In this document: positions 24,248-33,720 of the stretch, one piece after another
Layout of the letters: the number at the start of each line of letters is the position of its first letter
Numbering within the stretch: position 1 is the stretch's first letter
Assembly: GCF_001698205.1 (NCBI RefSeq)
Contig: NZ_CP016591.1
Span: 186,001-250,000, forward strand
DNA length: 64,000 nt
DNA from: Tsuneonella dongtanensis
GTDB lineage: Bacteria; Pseudomonadota; Alphaproteobacteria; Sphingomonadales; Sphingomonadaceae
Reading direction: 5' to 3'
Program-made: the position numbers and the translations under genes
Notes under the pieces: model-generated
The model's input: only the letters and a program-made list of their open reading frames with translations
Told to the model about the DNA's origin: nothing
Database searches by the model: none

Positions 24248-25912
<1,665 letters not shown>

Positions 25913-25937
25913 GCCCCCGCTCGAGCGAACCATACCG

Positions 25938-25974
25938 GGGGGCCGGCGGAGCGATCCGCCGGCCCCCTTTCTTT
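25938..25974 (+). terminator. Rho-independent terminator of groESL
   Basis: Perfect 13-bp stem GGGGGCCGGCGGA (25938-25950) / TCCGCCGGCCCCC (25955-25967), loop GCGA, followed by TTTCTTT. Confidence 0.9.
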
Positions 25975-26123
25975 GGGCACGAGGGCATGATCCGGGCATC
26001 AATCGGCATTCGGGCGGAACGCTTCGTGTCGTGCGCACGCCACTTTTCGTCGCCAGTCGGTTGAACCGGACCCGGCAGTCCCGTTAATTGATTACAAAGC
26101 ATGACTGGGACATAGTGGGGTCT

Positions 26124-27131
26124 ATGGCACTGGGACGGATAGCGCGGCTGGGGGCCGCAATTGCGCTCGGATTGACGGGCATTTCATCGGCACACGCTGC
26201 CGAGAGCAACGAGTTCAACCAGCTTTTCGACGCGATGCTGGGCACCGAAGTGCGCAAGCCGCAAAGCTTCGATGCGCGGTACGATTCCCCTCTTTCGAAA
26301 ACCGTCGCGCAGATTGCCGACGGCTCGGCCGGGCGCATCGGCGTCTACGCGGTCGACCTTGCAACGGGTCGCGAAGTTTCGGTGCTGGGCGATCAGCGCT
26401 TCCCCATGGCATCGACGAGCAAGATCGCGATCGCCGCCACTTTCCTCGAAGGCGTCGAGAAGGGGCGCTGGAGCCTGACCAGCGAGTTCCCGCTGATGGT
26501 GCCGGTCGCTTCGCCACGCTTCTCCTCGAGCAAGGCGCCCGTGCGCCCGGGCCAGTACATGAAGGCGATCGACCTGATCGAAATTATGATCACCCGGTCG
26601 AGCAATCCCGCGACCGACGCGCTGCTCGCGGTCGTCGGCGGTCCCGCCGCGGTGAACAACTGGGCCAGCCGCAACGGCATCAGCGATTTCAACATCACTC
26701 GCGACATCGCGACGCTCGTGCGTGACGACGGCGAGGTCGATCCCGCCCAGCGCATCGACGTGCGCGACAGCGCGACGCCGCAGGCGATGGTCCAGCTGCT
26801 CGCCGGTCTCTACCAGGGCAAGTTCCTCAAGGAATCGAGCCGCAACGTCATCCTCGGGGCCATGGAGCGCTGCCGTACCGGCACCCGGCGGATCCCGGGC
26901 ATGCTGCCCGATGGCGCGCGCGTCGCGCACAAGACGGGTACCCTGTCAAACACCGCCAGCGATATCGGCATCATCCATACGCCAGACGGGCGCGCGATCG
27001 CTGTCGCGATCTACGTGACCGGCCAGGGCTCCAAGCCGGCGCGCGACGCGAAGATCGCAAGCATCGCGCGGGCGCTCTACGATGGATACCAGCAGGCTCC
27101 CGCAAGGGCCTACGCCAACGCCACTTACTGA
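26124..27131 (+). CDS. Exported class A beta-lactamase-like serine hydrolase
   Basis: A 335-residue protein with a signal peptide ending near ISSAHA (residue 25). The penicillin-binding/class A beta-lactamase motifs are all visible: SxxK at Ser97-Lys100 (MASTSK), an SxN-type motif (RSSNP) and KTG (HKTGT). The segment RDSATPQAMVQLL aligns with the conserved TTP-AM region of class A enzymes. The omega-loop glutamate is not in the usual ExxLN form, so efficient beta-lactam hydrolysis is uncertain and a peptidoglycan-related role is possible. The ATG at 26124, with GTGGGG before it, is preferred to an upstream TTG frame. Its 3' end overlaps the convergent DJ-1-like gene by 7 bases. Confidence 0.75.
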   Translation: MALGRIARLGAAIALGLTGISSAHAAESNEFNQLFDAMLGTEVRKPQSFDARYDSPLSKTVAQIADGSAGRIGVYAVDLATGREVSVLGDQRFPMASTSKIAIAATFLEGVEKGRWSLTSEFPLMVPVASPRFSSSKAPVRPGQYMKAIDLIEIMITRSSNPATDALLAVVGGPAAVNNWASRNGISDFNITRDIATLVRDDGEVDPAQRIDVRDSATPQAMVQLLAGLYQGKFLKESSRNVILGAMERCRTGTRRIPGMLPDGARVAHKTGTLSNTASDIGIIHTPDGRAIAVAIYVTGQGSKPARDAKIASIARALYDGYQQAPARAYANATY

Positions 27132-27793
27132 GAGCGCTTCAGCGCCTCGGCCATCCGTTCGGCTGCGGCTGTGTAGACGCGCGCCTTGAGCGCTTCGGTC
27201 CGCGCTGCCCCGGCGGCCACAGGAGTGCCGGCATCGAAAGGCGGATGCGGATCGTATTCCAGAGAGAGCTGGATCGCTTTGGCCCAGTCCTCTCCCGCCT
27301 CGCGCGCGATCAGAGTGAGTGCGAAGTCGATCCCGGCGGTCACCCCTCCCGCGGTGATCGTCTGGCCATCCTCGACCACCCGACCCGGTTCATGCATTGC
27401 GCCGACGCGCTCCAGGAGGTGGGCGTAGGCCCAGTGCGTCGTCGCGCGCTTGCCCTCGAGCAAACCCGCGCGTCCGAGCAGGAAGGCCCCGGTACAGACG
27501 CTCGTCACCCATTTGGCGCCCGCCGCCTGGCGCCTTATGAAATCGATCGTTTCATTGCATTCGAGGGCGTCGGCCACCCCGTGACCACCAGGCACGCAGA
27601 GGATGTCGGCCTGCGGCGTATCGGCGAAGGCAGCAGCGGGCACGAGTGCGAACCCGCAGTCGGTACGCACCGCATCGGCAGACGGCGCAGCGACAATGGT
27701 GGTGGATCCCGGAAGGCGCGAGAGAAACTGCGCCGGCCCGGTCATGTCGAGCTGGGTCACGCCGGGAAACAGGACGAAGACGATCCGGGTCAT
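27125..27793 (-). CDS. DJ-1/PfpI family protein, isonitrile hydratase-like
   Basis: A 222-residue class I glutamine amidotransferase-like protein. The nucleophile elbow WVTSVCTGAFLLG places the reactive cysteine at Cys100. The N-terminus FVLFPGVTQLDMTGP is the pattern of the InhA (isonitrile hydratase) and AraC-associated branch. THWAYAHLLE and TAGGVTAGID follow as in that branch. There is no C-terminal helix-turn-helix, so it is an enzyme rather than a regulator. Members act as hydratases, glyoxalases or stress proteins; the substrate here is not known. Its neighbours give no pathway clue. Confidence 0.85.
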   Translation of the reverse strand: MTRIVFVLFPGVTQLDMTGPAQFLSRLPGSTTIVAAPSADAVRTDCGFALVPAAAFADTPQADILCVPGGHGVADALECNETIDFIRRQAAGAKWVTSVCTGAFLLGRAGLLEGKRATTHWAYAHLLERVGAMHEPGRVVEDGQTITAGGVTAGIDFALTLIAREAGEDWAKAIQLSLEYDPHPPFDAGTPVAAGAARTEALKARVYTAAAERMAEALKRSQ

Positions 27794-27822
27794 GCGCGCG
27801 GGCTACGCGCATTCGGCGCAAA

Positions 27823-27854
27823 CGAAAAGGGCGGCGCCTTGCGGCACCGCCCTT
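27823..27854 (-). terminator. Rho-independent terminator of the Ala-rich lipoprotein gene
   Basis: A 12-pair stem with one mismatch (27827-27838 with 27843-27854, loop TTGC). Read on the minus strand the GC-rich hairpin runs into TTTTCG. It lies 26 bases past the lipoprotein stop codon. Confidence 0.7.
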
Positions 27855-27880
27855 CCGAAAGATTCGCTGGACGCGAAGGC

Positions 27881-28153
27881 TCAGTCGGCCTTGGCTTCGG
27901 CAGCGGTCTCGTCCTGCATTTCGCCTTCGGCGGCAGCAGCAGCTTCGGTGGTCGCGGCAGCGGCGTCACCAGCAGCTTCGGCGGTCGCGTCGGCAGCGCC
28001 ATCGACGGCTTCGCCAGCGGCGTCGGCGTTGGCTTCAGCGTCGGCCATCGCGGCGTCGGCGGTCTCAGCGGCGGCGTCTTCGGTCTTTTCCGAGCAAGCC
28101 GAGAGGGTCAGGGCGGCGGCGCCAGCGGCGGCGGCGAGGATGATCTTACGCAT
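27881..28153 (-). CDS. Alanine-rich small lipoprotein
   Basis: A 90-residue protein beginning MRKIILAAAAGAAALTLSAC, with a lipobox and lipidated Cys20. The mature 70 residues are almost entirely Ala, Asp, Glu and Thr (TEDAAAETADAAMADAEA and similar repeats), so it is acidic, of very low complexity and probably helical or disordered. The longer frame upstream of 28153 is not used because it lacks a signal. It resembles small uncharacterised lipoproteins of sphingomonads. It is divergent from polA, 212 bases apart, and has its own terminator. No function can be given. Confidence 0.65.
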   Translation of the reverse strand: MRKIILAAAAGAAALTLSACSEKTEDAAAETADAAMADAEANADAAGEAVDGAADATAEAAGDAAAATTEAAAAAEGEMQDETAAEAKAD

Positions 28154-28365
28154 AGTTCGTTGTTCCTTGAACAGCGGTTTCAAAAGCCCGGCGAAACCGC
28201 CGTGCCCTCCCCAAATAATGGCGACTTTGTGGCACTGCAAGCCGATTCGCACATTTTCGCCGAATTTTCGCCGCAAATCGCCATGAAGTTGCCGGATTTC
28301 CGCCATTTTTCGGCGATCGGCGAAAGCGGCTGACCATCCTGTTCGCGGCTGCTAGCAGGGCAGCG

Positions 28366-31224
28366 ATGGCAGACAAGCAGCATCTCTACCTGGTCGACGG
28401 ATCGGCCTATATCTTCCGCGCCTACCACCGGCTTCCGCCGCTCACCAACCCGGCCGGGACGCCGGTAGGTGCCGTGTATGGCTACACTACGATGCTGTGG
28501 AAGCTGGCCGACGATCTCGACAAGGCGGACGGACCGACCCACCTCGCGGTGATTCTCGACAAGGGCTCGACCAGCTTCCGCAACGCGCTTTACGACCAGT
28601 ACAAGGCCAATCGACCGGACCCGCCCGAGGATCTCGTCCCGCAGTTCCCGCTGATCCGCGACGCGACCCGCGCTTTCAGCCTGCCGTGCATCGAGGAAGA
28701 CGACCTCGAGGCGGACGATCTCATCGCCAGCTATGCTCGCGAAGCGACGCGGCGCGGGTGGGACGTGACCATCGTCTCCAGCGACAAGGACCTCATGCAG
28801 CTCGTCGGCAAATGCGGCGAAGGTGGCGGCTGCGTCGACATGCTCGACACGATGAAGAACCAGCGGATCGGCATCCCCGAGGTGGTCGAGAAGTTCGGGG
28901 TTCCGCCAGAACTGGTCGGCGACGTCCTCGCCCTGATGGGCGACAGCGTGGACAACATTCCCGGAATCTACGGAGTGGGACCGAAAACCGCCACCAAGCT
29001 GATCCAGGAATACGGCAACCTCACCGCCGCGCTCGACGCGGCGCCTTCGATGAAGCCTTCGAAGCTTCAGGAGCGCCTGGTCGAAGGTCGCGAGATGGCC
29101 GAACTGTCGCGCGTGCTCGTCCAGCTGAAGGAAGACTGCGCGCTTCCCATTCCGCTCGACGAGATGAAACTCGACGGCGTGCCTCCCGGGCCGCTCGCCG
29201 CGTTTCTGTCAGAGCACGGGTTCACCAGCCTGCTGAAGCGCCTCGACGCGGGGCGGGGCAGCCCCGATCGCCCGACCCAGCTGAACCCCGCGAAGCCGCA
29301 GACCGCCGGAGCAGCGGCGAGTGCATCCGGCAATCGCCAGCCGCCGCCCGAGATGCCTCCCTTCGATCGCTCGACTTACGAGTGCGTGACGACGATGGAG
29401 CGGCTTGAGCACTGGATCGAGCGAGCCTTTGCCGCGCGATTGGTCGCGATCGACACCGAGACGAGCAGCCTCGATGCGATGCGCGCCGAGCTCGCCGGCA
29501 TCAGTCTTGCGCTGGGTCCCAACGACGCCTGCTACATTCCGCTGGGGCACATTGTCACCGATGGCGGCGGCGCCGACATGTTCGCCGAGAAGCCGCAGCA
29601 GGTCGAGCGGCAGGCCGCCTATGCAGCCCTGAAGCCGCTGCTGGAGAGAGACGCCGTTCTCAAGGTCGGCCAGAACATCAAGTACGACCTCAACATCCTG
29701 ACGCGCTGTGCCGGAATCGAAGTCGCCCCCATCGACGACACGATGATCCTCAGCTTCGCGCTCGATGCCGGACGGAGCCTCGACGGGATCGGCGGCGGTC
29801 ACGGCATGGACGAACTGAGCGAGCGCCACCTCGGCCACACGACGCTCGCCTTCAAGGACATCTGCGGCACCGGCAAGAAGGCGATTCCCTTCGGCGAGGT
29901 CCCGCTCGACCGCGCCACCGAATATGCCGCCGAGGACGCGGACGTGACCTGGCGGCTCTACACCACGCTCAAGCCCCGCCTTGCCGTCGAAGGCGGGACA
30001 CAGGTCTATGAGCGGGTCGACCGGCCTTTGATCCCGGTCGTTGCGCAGATGGAGCGGGATGGGATCAAGGTCGACCGGCAGCGCCTCGCCAGGCTGAGTG
30101 ATGAATTCGCCACCGAGATCGCCCGCATCGAAGATGAAATATACAACGATGCGGGGATGAAATTCACCATCGGCAGCCCGAAACAACTCGGCGACGTCCT
30201 GTTCGACAAGCTCGGCTACAAGGGCGGGCGCAAAGGCAAGAGCGGGCAGTATTCGACCAACCAGGCGATCCTCGAAGGGCTCGCCGCGCAAGGCGCAGAA
30301 GTGGCGACCAAGGTCCTCGAATGGCGCCAACTCACCAAGCTCAAGTCGACATATACCGATGCCCTGCAGGCGGCGATCAATCCCGATACTGGCCGGGTCC
30401 ACACCAGCTACAGTCTCGTCGGGGCGCAGACCGGGCGCCTCTCATCGACCGATCCCAACCTGCAGAACATCCCCATCCGCACCGAGATCGGCCGCCAGAT
30501 CCGCGAAGCGTTCGTCGCGGAAGAAGGCAACGTCCTGCTCGCGGCCGACTATTCGCAGATCGAATTGCGGCTCGCCGCGCACATGGCCGACGTCCCGCAG
30601 CTGAAGGACGCTTTCGCGCAGGGCGAGGACATCCACGCCCGCACCGCCATGGAGATGTTCGGGACCGTCGATCGTGACACCCGCGCGCGCGCCAAGACGG
30701 TGAACTTCGCGATCTTGTACGGCATCAGCCGCTGGGGCCTTGCCGGTCGCCTCGGGATGGAAGCCGACGAAGCACAGGCGATCATCGACACCTATTTCCA
30801 GCGCTTCCCGGGCATCCAGAGCTACATCCACACCACGCTCGAGAGCGTGCGTGAGAAAGGGTATTCGGAGACGCTGTTCGGTAGGAAGACATGGTTCCCT
30901 CGGATCAAGTCGGGCAACCAGGCCGAGCGCCAGGGCAGCGAGCGCGCCGCGATCAACGCTCCGATCCAAGGGACCAGCGCCGACATCATCAAGCGCGCGA
31001 TGGCGCGAATGATGCCCGCGCTCGAGGCCGCCGGGCTGGGGCATGTCCGGATGCTGCTCCAAGTGCACGACGAGCTTGTGTTCGAATTGCCCGAACGCGA
31101 CGTCGCCGCCGCCTCGCTTGTCATAGAGCGGGTGATGGCCGAGGCATCGCTTCCCGCCGTTGCGCTCGATGTACCTCTCGGGATCGAGATCGGGTTCGGA
31201 CCAAGCTGGGGCACAGCCCATTGA
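28366..31224 (+). CDS. polA: DNA polymerase I
   Basis: A 952-residue, full-length DNA polymerase I, used in Okazaki fragment maturation and excision repair. The 5'-3' exonuclease domain occupies about residues 1-300 (LYLVDGSAYIFRAYH at the start, then DDLEADDLIASYA). The 3'-5' proofreading domain contains the intact AIDTETSSLD motif, and the polymerase domain runs from about 560 to the end. Motif A is LLAADYSQIELRLAA and motif C is LLQVHDELVFE. The proofreading residues are present, unlike in some family members that lost them. The start MADKQHLYLVDG is conserved. Confidence 0.97.
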   Translation: MADKQHLYLVDGSAYIFRAYHRLPPLTNPAGTPVGAVYGYTTMLWKLADDLDKADGPTHLAVILDKGSTSFRNALYDQYKANRPDPPEDLVPQFPLIRDATRAFSLPCIEEDDLEADDLIASYAREATRRGWDVTIVSSDKDLMQLVGKCGEGGGCVDMLDTMKNQRIGIPEVVEKFGVPPELVGDVLALMGDSVDNIPGIYGVGPKTATKLIQEYGNLTAALDAAPSMKPSKLQERLVEGREMAELSRVLVQLKEDCALPIPLDEMKLDGVPPGPLAAFLSEHGFTSLLKRLDAGRGSPDRPTQLNPAKPQTAGAAASASGNRQPPPEMPPFDRSTYECVTTMERLEHWIERAFAARLVAIDTETSSLDAMRAELAGISLALGPNDACYIPLGHIVTDGGGADMFAEKPQQVERQAAYAALKPLLERDAVLKVGQNIKYDLNILTRCAGIEVAPIDDTMILSFALDAGRSLDGIGGGHGMDELSERHLGHTTLAFKDICGTGKKAIPFGEVPLDRATEYAAEDADVTWRLYTTLKPRLAVEGGTQVYERVDRPLIPVVAQMERDGIKVDRQRLARLSDEFATEIARIEDEIYNDAGMKFTIGSPKQLGDVLFDKLGYKGGRKGKSGQYSTNQAILEGLAAQGAEVATKVLEWRQLTKLKSTYTDALQAAINPDTGRVHTSYSLVGAQTGRLSSTDPNLQNIPIRTEIGRQIREAFVAEEGNVLLAADYSQIELRLAAHMADVPQLKDAFAQGEDIHARTAMEMFGTVDRDTRARAKTVNFAILYGISRWGLAGRLGMEADEAQAIIDTYFQRFPGIQSYIHTTLESVREKGYSETLFGRKTWFPRIKSGNQAERQGSERAAINAPIQGTSADIIKRAMARMMPALEAAGLGHVRMLLQVHDELVFELPERDVAAASLVIERVMAEASLPAVALDVPLGIEIGFGPSWGTAH

Positions 31225-31256
31225 TACAATGAGCTTTTTACGATCAAACTTAACTT

Positions 31257-32591
31257 GTGCGCCGCCCTCTTCAGGCGTATCTGCCGGTCGTGACCGAGGA
31301 GACTGACACTCCATCGCGCCAACCGGCGACATTCTACCTGCCTCGCACGCGCGGCGGCTGGAGCTCGCTGGGCGTCTTCGTGGTCATCGCTGCGGCCCTG
31401 ATCGGCGCCATTTTCCTGATCTTCACGACGATCGAGGCCGAGCGCAGCGAACGCGCGCAGGTCTTCAAGACCAACGAAATCATGCTGGAACTGCGCAACA
31501 TCAGTCGGGCCGCGATCAACGCCGAGACGGGCCAGCGCGGCTACCTGATCACGCTGGACCGTCGATACCTCCAGCCGTACCACCTCGGCCGGGAGCAGTA
31601 CCGACCGGCAGTCCCGCGCCTGCGGGCGTTGCTGGGCGACTCCATGACGGTCCGCCAACGCGAGCTCGTCGACGAGATCGAAACGCTCGCCGACGCCAAG
31701 TTTGCCGAACTGGCCGGTTCAGTCAGGATGATCGAGCAGGGCGATCTCCTGAGCGCACGTCAATTGATGCTGACCGACGAGGGTCAAGAGGTCATGGAGC
31801 GCCTGCGGCTCGCGGTTCGCGAAATGGAAGAGATAGAGCGCGATATCCTGCTGGACGCGACCGAGGAAACCGCGCGCGCCGAGGGTCGCGTCGTTCCCCT
31901 CCTGCTCGCCCTGCTCGCCATCGTCCTCGTCACCCTCTGGCTGGGACTGCGCCTTTCGCTGCGCGCCGCTCGGGCGGAAGTCGAAGCCGCGCAGGCGAAC
32001 GCGCTTGCGGAGGCCCGCGACCGCGCGGACCTGCTCGCCCGTGAACTGAACCACCGCGTCAAGAATCTCTTCGCGGTCATCCTCGCGATCGTGCGGATGA
32101 GCGCGCGCGACAATCCCGAAGCCAAGCCGGTTGTGGACCGGATTGCCGAACGGATCCATGCGCTGCTGACCGCGCACGAGGTTACGCAGGGAACGCTGGA
32201 AACTCCCGTGGCCTCGCTCCGGTCGCTCGTCGAGACGACGGTGCGCCCCTACCTCACGTCGACGCGCACGATCGAGCTCGACGGGCCGGAGGTCGACCTA
32301 CCCGCCAAGCAGGTGACCCCCCTCGGCCTCGTGCTGCACGAACTGACCACCAATGCGGTGAAATACGGCTGCTGGCAGCATGGCGGAACCCTGGCGGTCC
32401 AGTGGCGGCACGTGGACGAGATGATCGAGATCGAGTGGCGCGAACACTGCCCCGGCGAAGGTGTTGAGCCCGAACGCCAGGGCTTTGGCAGCCTTCTGAT
32501 GACTGGCGCGGCCAAGCAACTGCGCGGCAGTATCGACCGGACCTTTACCAAGGACGGAGTGCGCGTGAAGATCAAGCTGCCCGCCACCTGA
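31257..32591 (+). CDS. CHASE3-containing HisKA_2-type sensor histidine kinase
   Basis: A 444-residue membrane sensor kinase. Span 1 is at about 37-58 and span 2 at about 212-232; between them a ~150-residue helical CHASE3-type sensor (NAETGQRGYLIT motif) faces the periplasm. The dimerisation/phosphoacceptor segment ELNHRVKNLFAVI puts the phospho-histidine at His266 and identifies the HisKA_2 class; a HATPase domain follows (HELTTNAVKYG and GFGSLLMTG). Kinases of this class often feed the alphaproteobacterial general stress response, but no PhyR or ECF sigma gene is adjacent. The start is a GTG at 31257, 32 bases after polA; a downstream GTG at 31290 is possible. Confidence 0.85.
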   Translation: MRRPLQAYLPVVTEETDTPSRQPATFYLPRTRGGWSSLGVFVVIAAALIGAIFLIFTTIEAERSERAQVFKTNEIMLELRNISRAAINAETGQRGYLITLDRRYLQPYHLGREQYRPAVPRLRALLGDSMTVRQRELVDEIETLADAKFAELAGSVRMIEQGDLLSARQLMLTDEGQEVMERLRLAVREMEEIERDILLDATEETARAEGRVVPLLLALLAIVLVTLWLGLRLSLRAARAEVEAAQANALAEARDRADLLARELNHRVKNLFAVILAIVRMSARDNPEAKPVVDRIAERIHALLTAHEVTQGTLETPVASLRSLVETTVRPYLTSTRTIELDGPEVDLPAKQVTPLGLVLHELTTNAVKYGCWQHGGTLAVQWRHVDEMIEIEWREHCPGEGVEPERQGFGSLLMTGAAKQLRGSIDRTFTKDGVRVKIKLPAT

Positions 32592-32637
32592 CCACACGGC
32601 TTGCCAGCGCTTCGGAGGAGCCATAGGGCGCACCTCC

Positions 32638-33717
32638 ATGTTCAGTGATCTAGACTTCAGCGAACTCGATCCTTCCCGCTACACTATCGACTGGTCTGCA
32701 TTGGCGCACGCCGCCATCTATGGGCTGGGTGCGGTACTGCTGGCAGTCGTGCTTCACCGAACGGTCTTCGCCATAGCCCGCCGGCTCGCCGCGCGAACCG
32801 AAACCGAAGTCGATGGAATGGTGGTCGAGCAGCTTCGCCGTCCGACCCGCTGGGCGGCGATCGCGATCGGTCTCACGCTCGCTGCCCAGGGAGATGCGGC
32901 GATCGCGGCGGCTTGGCACTCGGTCGCCCGCTTCGTGGTCCCGGCGCTCGTCGGATGGATCGCATTCACCCTGGTGAAGGCGTTCGCTGCCGCGCTCGAA
33001 TACCGAGCGGAACTGTCGACCGACCTCGCAGCGGCGCGCAGCCGCCGCACACGCGTCGCCATCCTCTCGCGCACCGCCACTTTCGCGATCGTGTTCGTGA
33101 CGGTCGGGCTGATGCTGTTCCAGCTTCCCGGCGTCAGCGAAGTAGGCGCGACCCTGCTTGCGTCGGCCGGTCTCGCCGCGCTGGCAGTGGGTGCCGCGGC
33201 CCAGCCGGCGCTCAAGTCCCTGATCGCAGGGCTGCAGATGGCGATTACCGAGCCGCTGCGTCTGGGCGACATGGTCGTCATCGATGGCCATACCGGCCGG
33301 GTCGAGGAAATCCGCATGAGCTTCGTCGTCGTGCGGATGTGGGATGAGCGGGCGGCAATCGTGCCCACGTCGCGATTCCTCGACAACACCTTCGAGAACT
33401 GGTCGCGGGCGAGCGAAGTTCTGACCGGGCCGGTCTTCCTGCACCTAGCCCCCGAAGCCCAGGTCGGGCCGATCCGGGGCGAATTCGAACGCTTCGTGGC
33501 CGAACAACCGCAATGGGATCGCCGCACGGCGAGCGCCCTGATGACCGAGGCGCGCGCGGGTTCGATCGAGCTTCGCCTGGCGATGAGCGCGGCGACGATA
33601 GCCGAGCTGTTCGAACTGCGCTGCGCGGTGCGCGAGCACATGCTCGATTGGCTGCGCCGCGAGCAACCCGAAGCGCTGCTGCATGCCGCCGTCGCAGCGG
33701 ACGGCGGGGCGGCCTAG
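32638..33717 (+). CDS. Small-conductance mechanosensitive channel (MscS family)
   Basis: A 359-residue MscS-type channel that would open on membrane tension to relieve osmotic shock. There are four hydrophobic spans; the last is the glycine/alanine-rich pore helix LLASAGLAALAVGAAAQPAL, followed by the beta domain (ITEPLRLGDMVVIDGHTGRV). The C-terminal part is a soluble alpha-beta domain. It lacks a signal peptide or extra domains, unlike the second MscS protein at 52-53 kb. It ends 3 bases before the stop of the convergent CDC48-type gene. Confidence 0.9.
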   Translation: MFSDLDFSELDPSRYTIDWSALAHAAIYGLGAVLLAVVLHRTVFAIARRLAARTETEVDGMVVEQLRRPTRWAAIAIGLTLAAQGDAAIAAAWHSVARFVVPALVGWIAFTLVKAFAAALEYRAELSTDLAAARSRRTRVAILSRTATFAIVFVTVGLMLFQLPGVSEVGATLLASAGLAALAVGAAAQPALKSLIAGLQMAITEPLRLGDMVVIDGHTGRVEEIRMSFVVVRMWDERAAIVPTSRFLDNTFENWSRASEVLTGPVFLHLAPEAQVGPIRGEFERFVAEQPQWDRRTASALMTEARAGSIELRLAMSAATIAELFELRCAVREHMLDWLRREQPEALLHAAVAADGGAA

Positions 33718-33720
33718 CCC

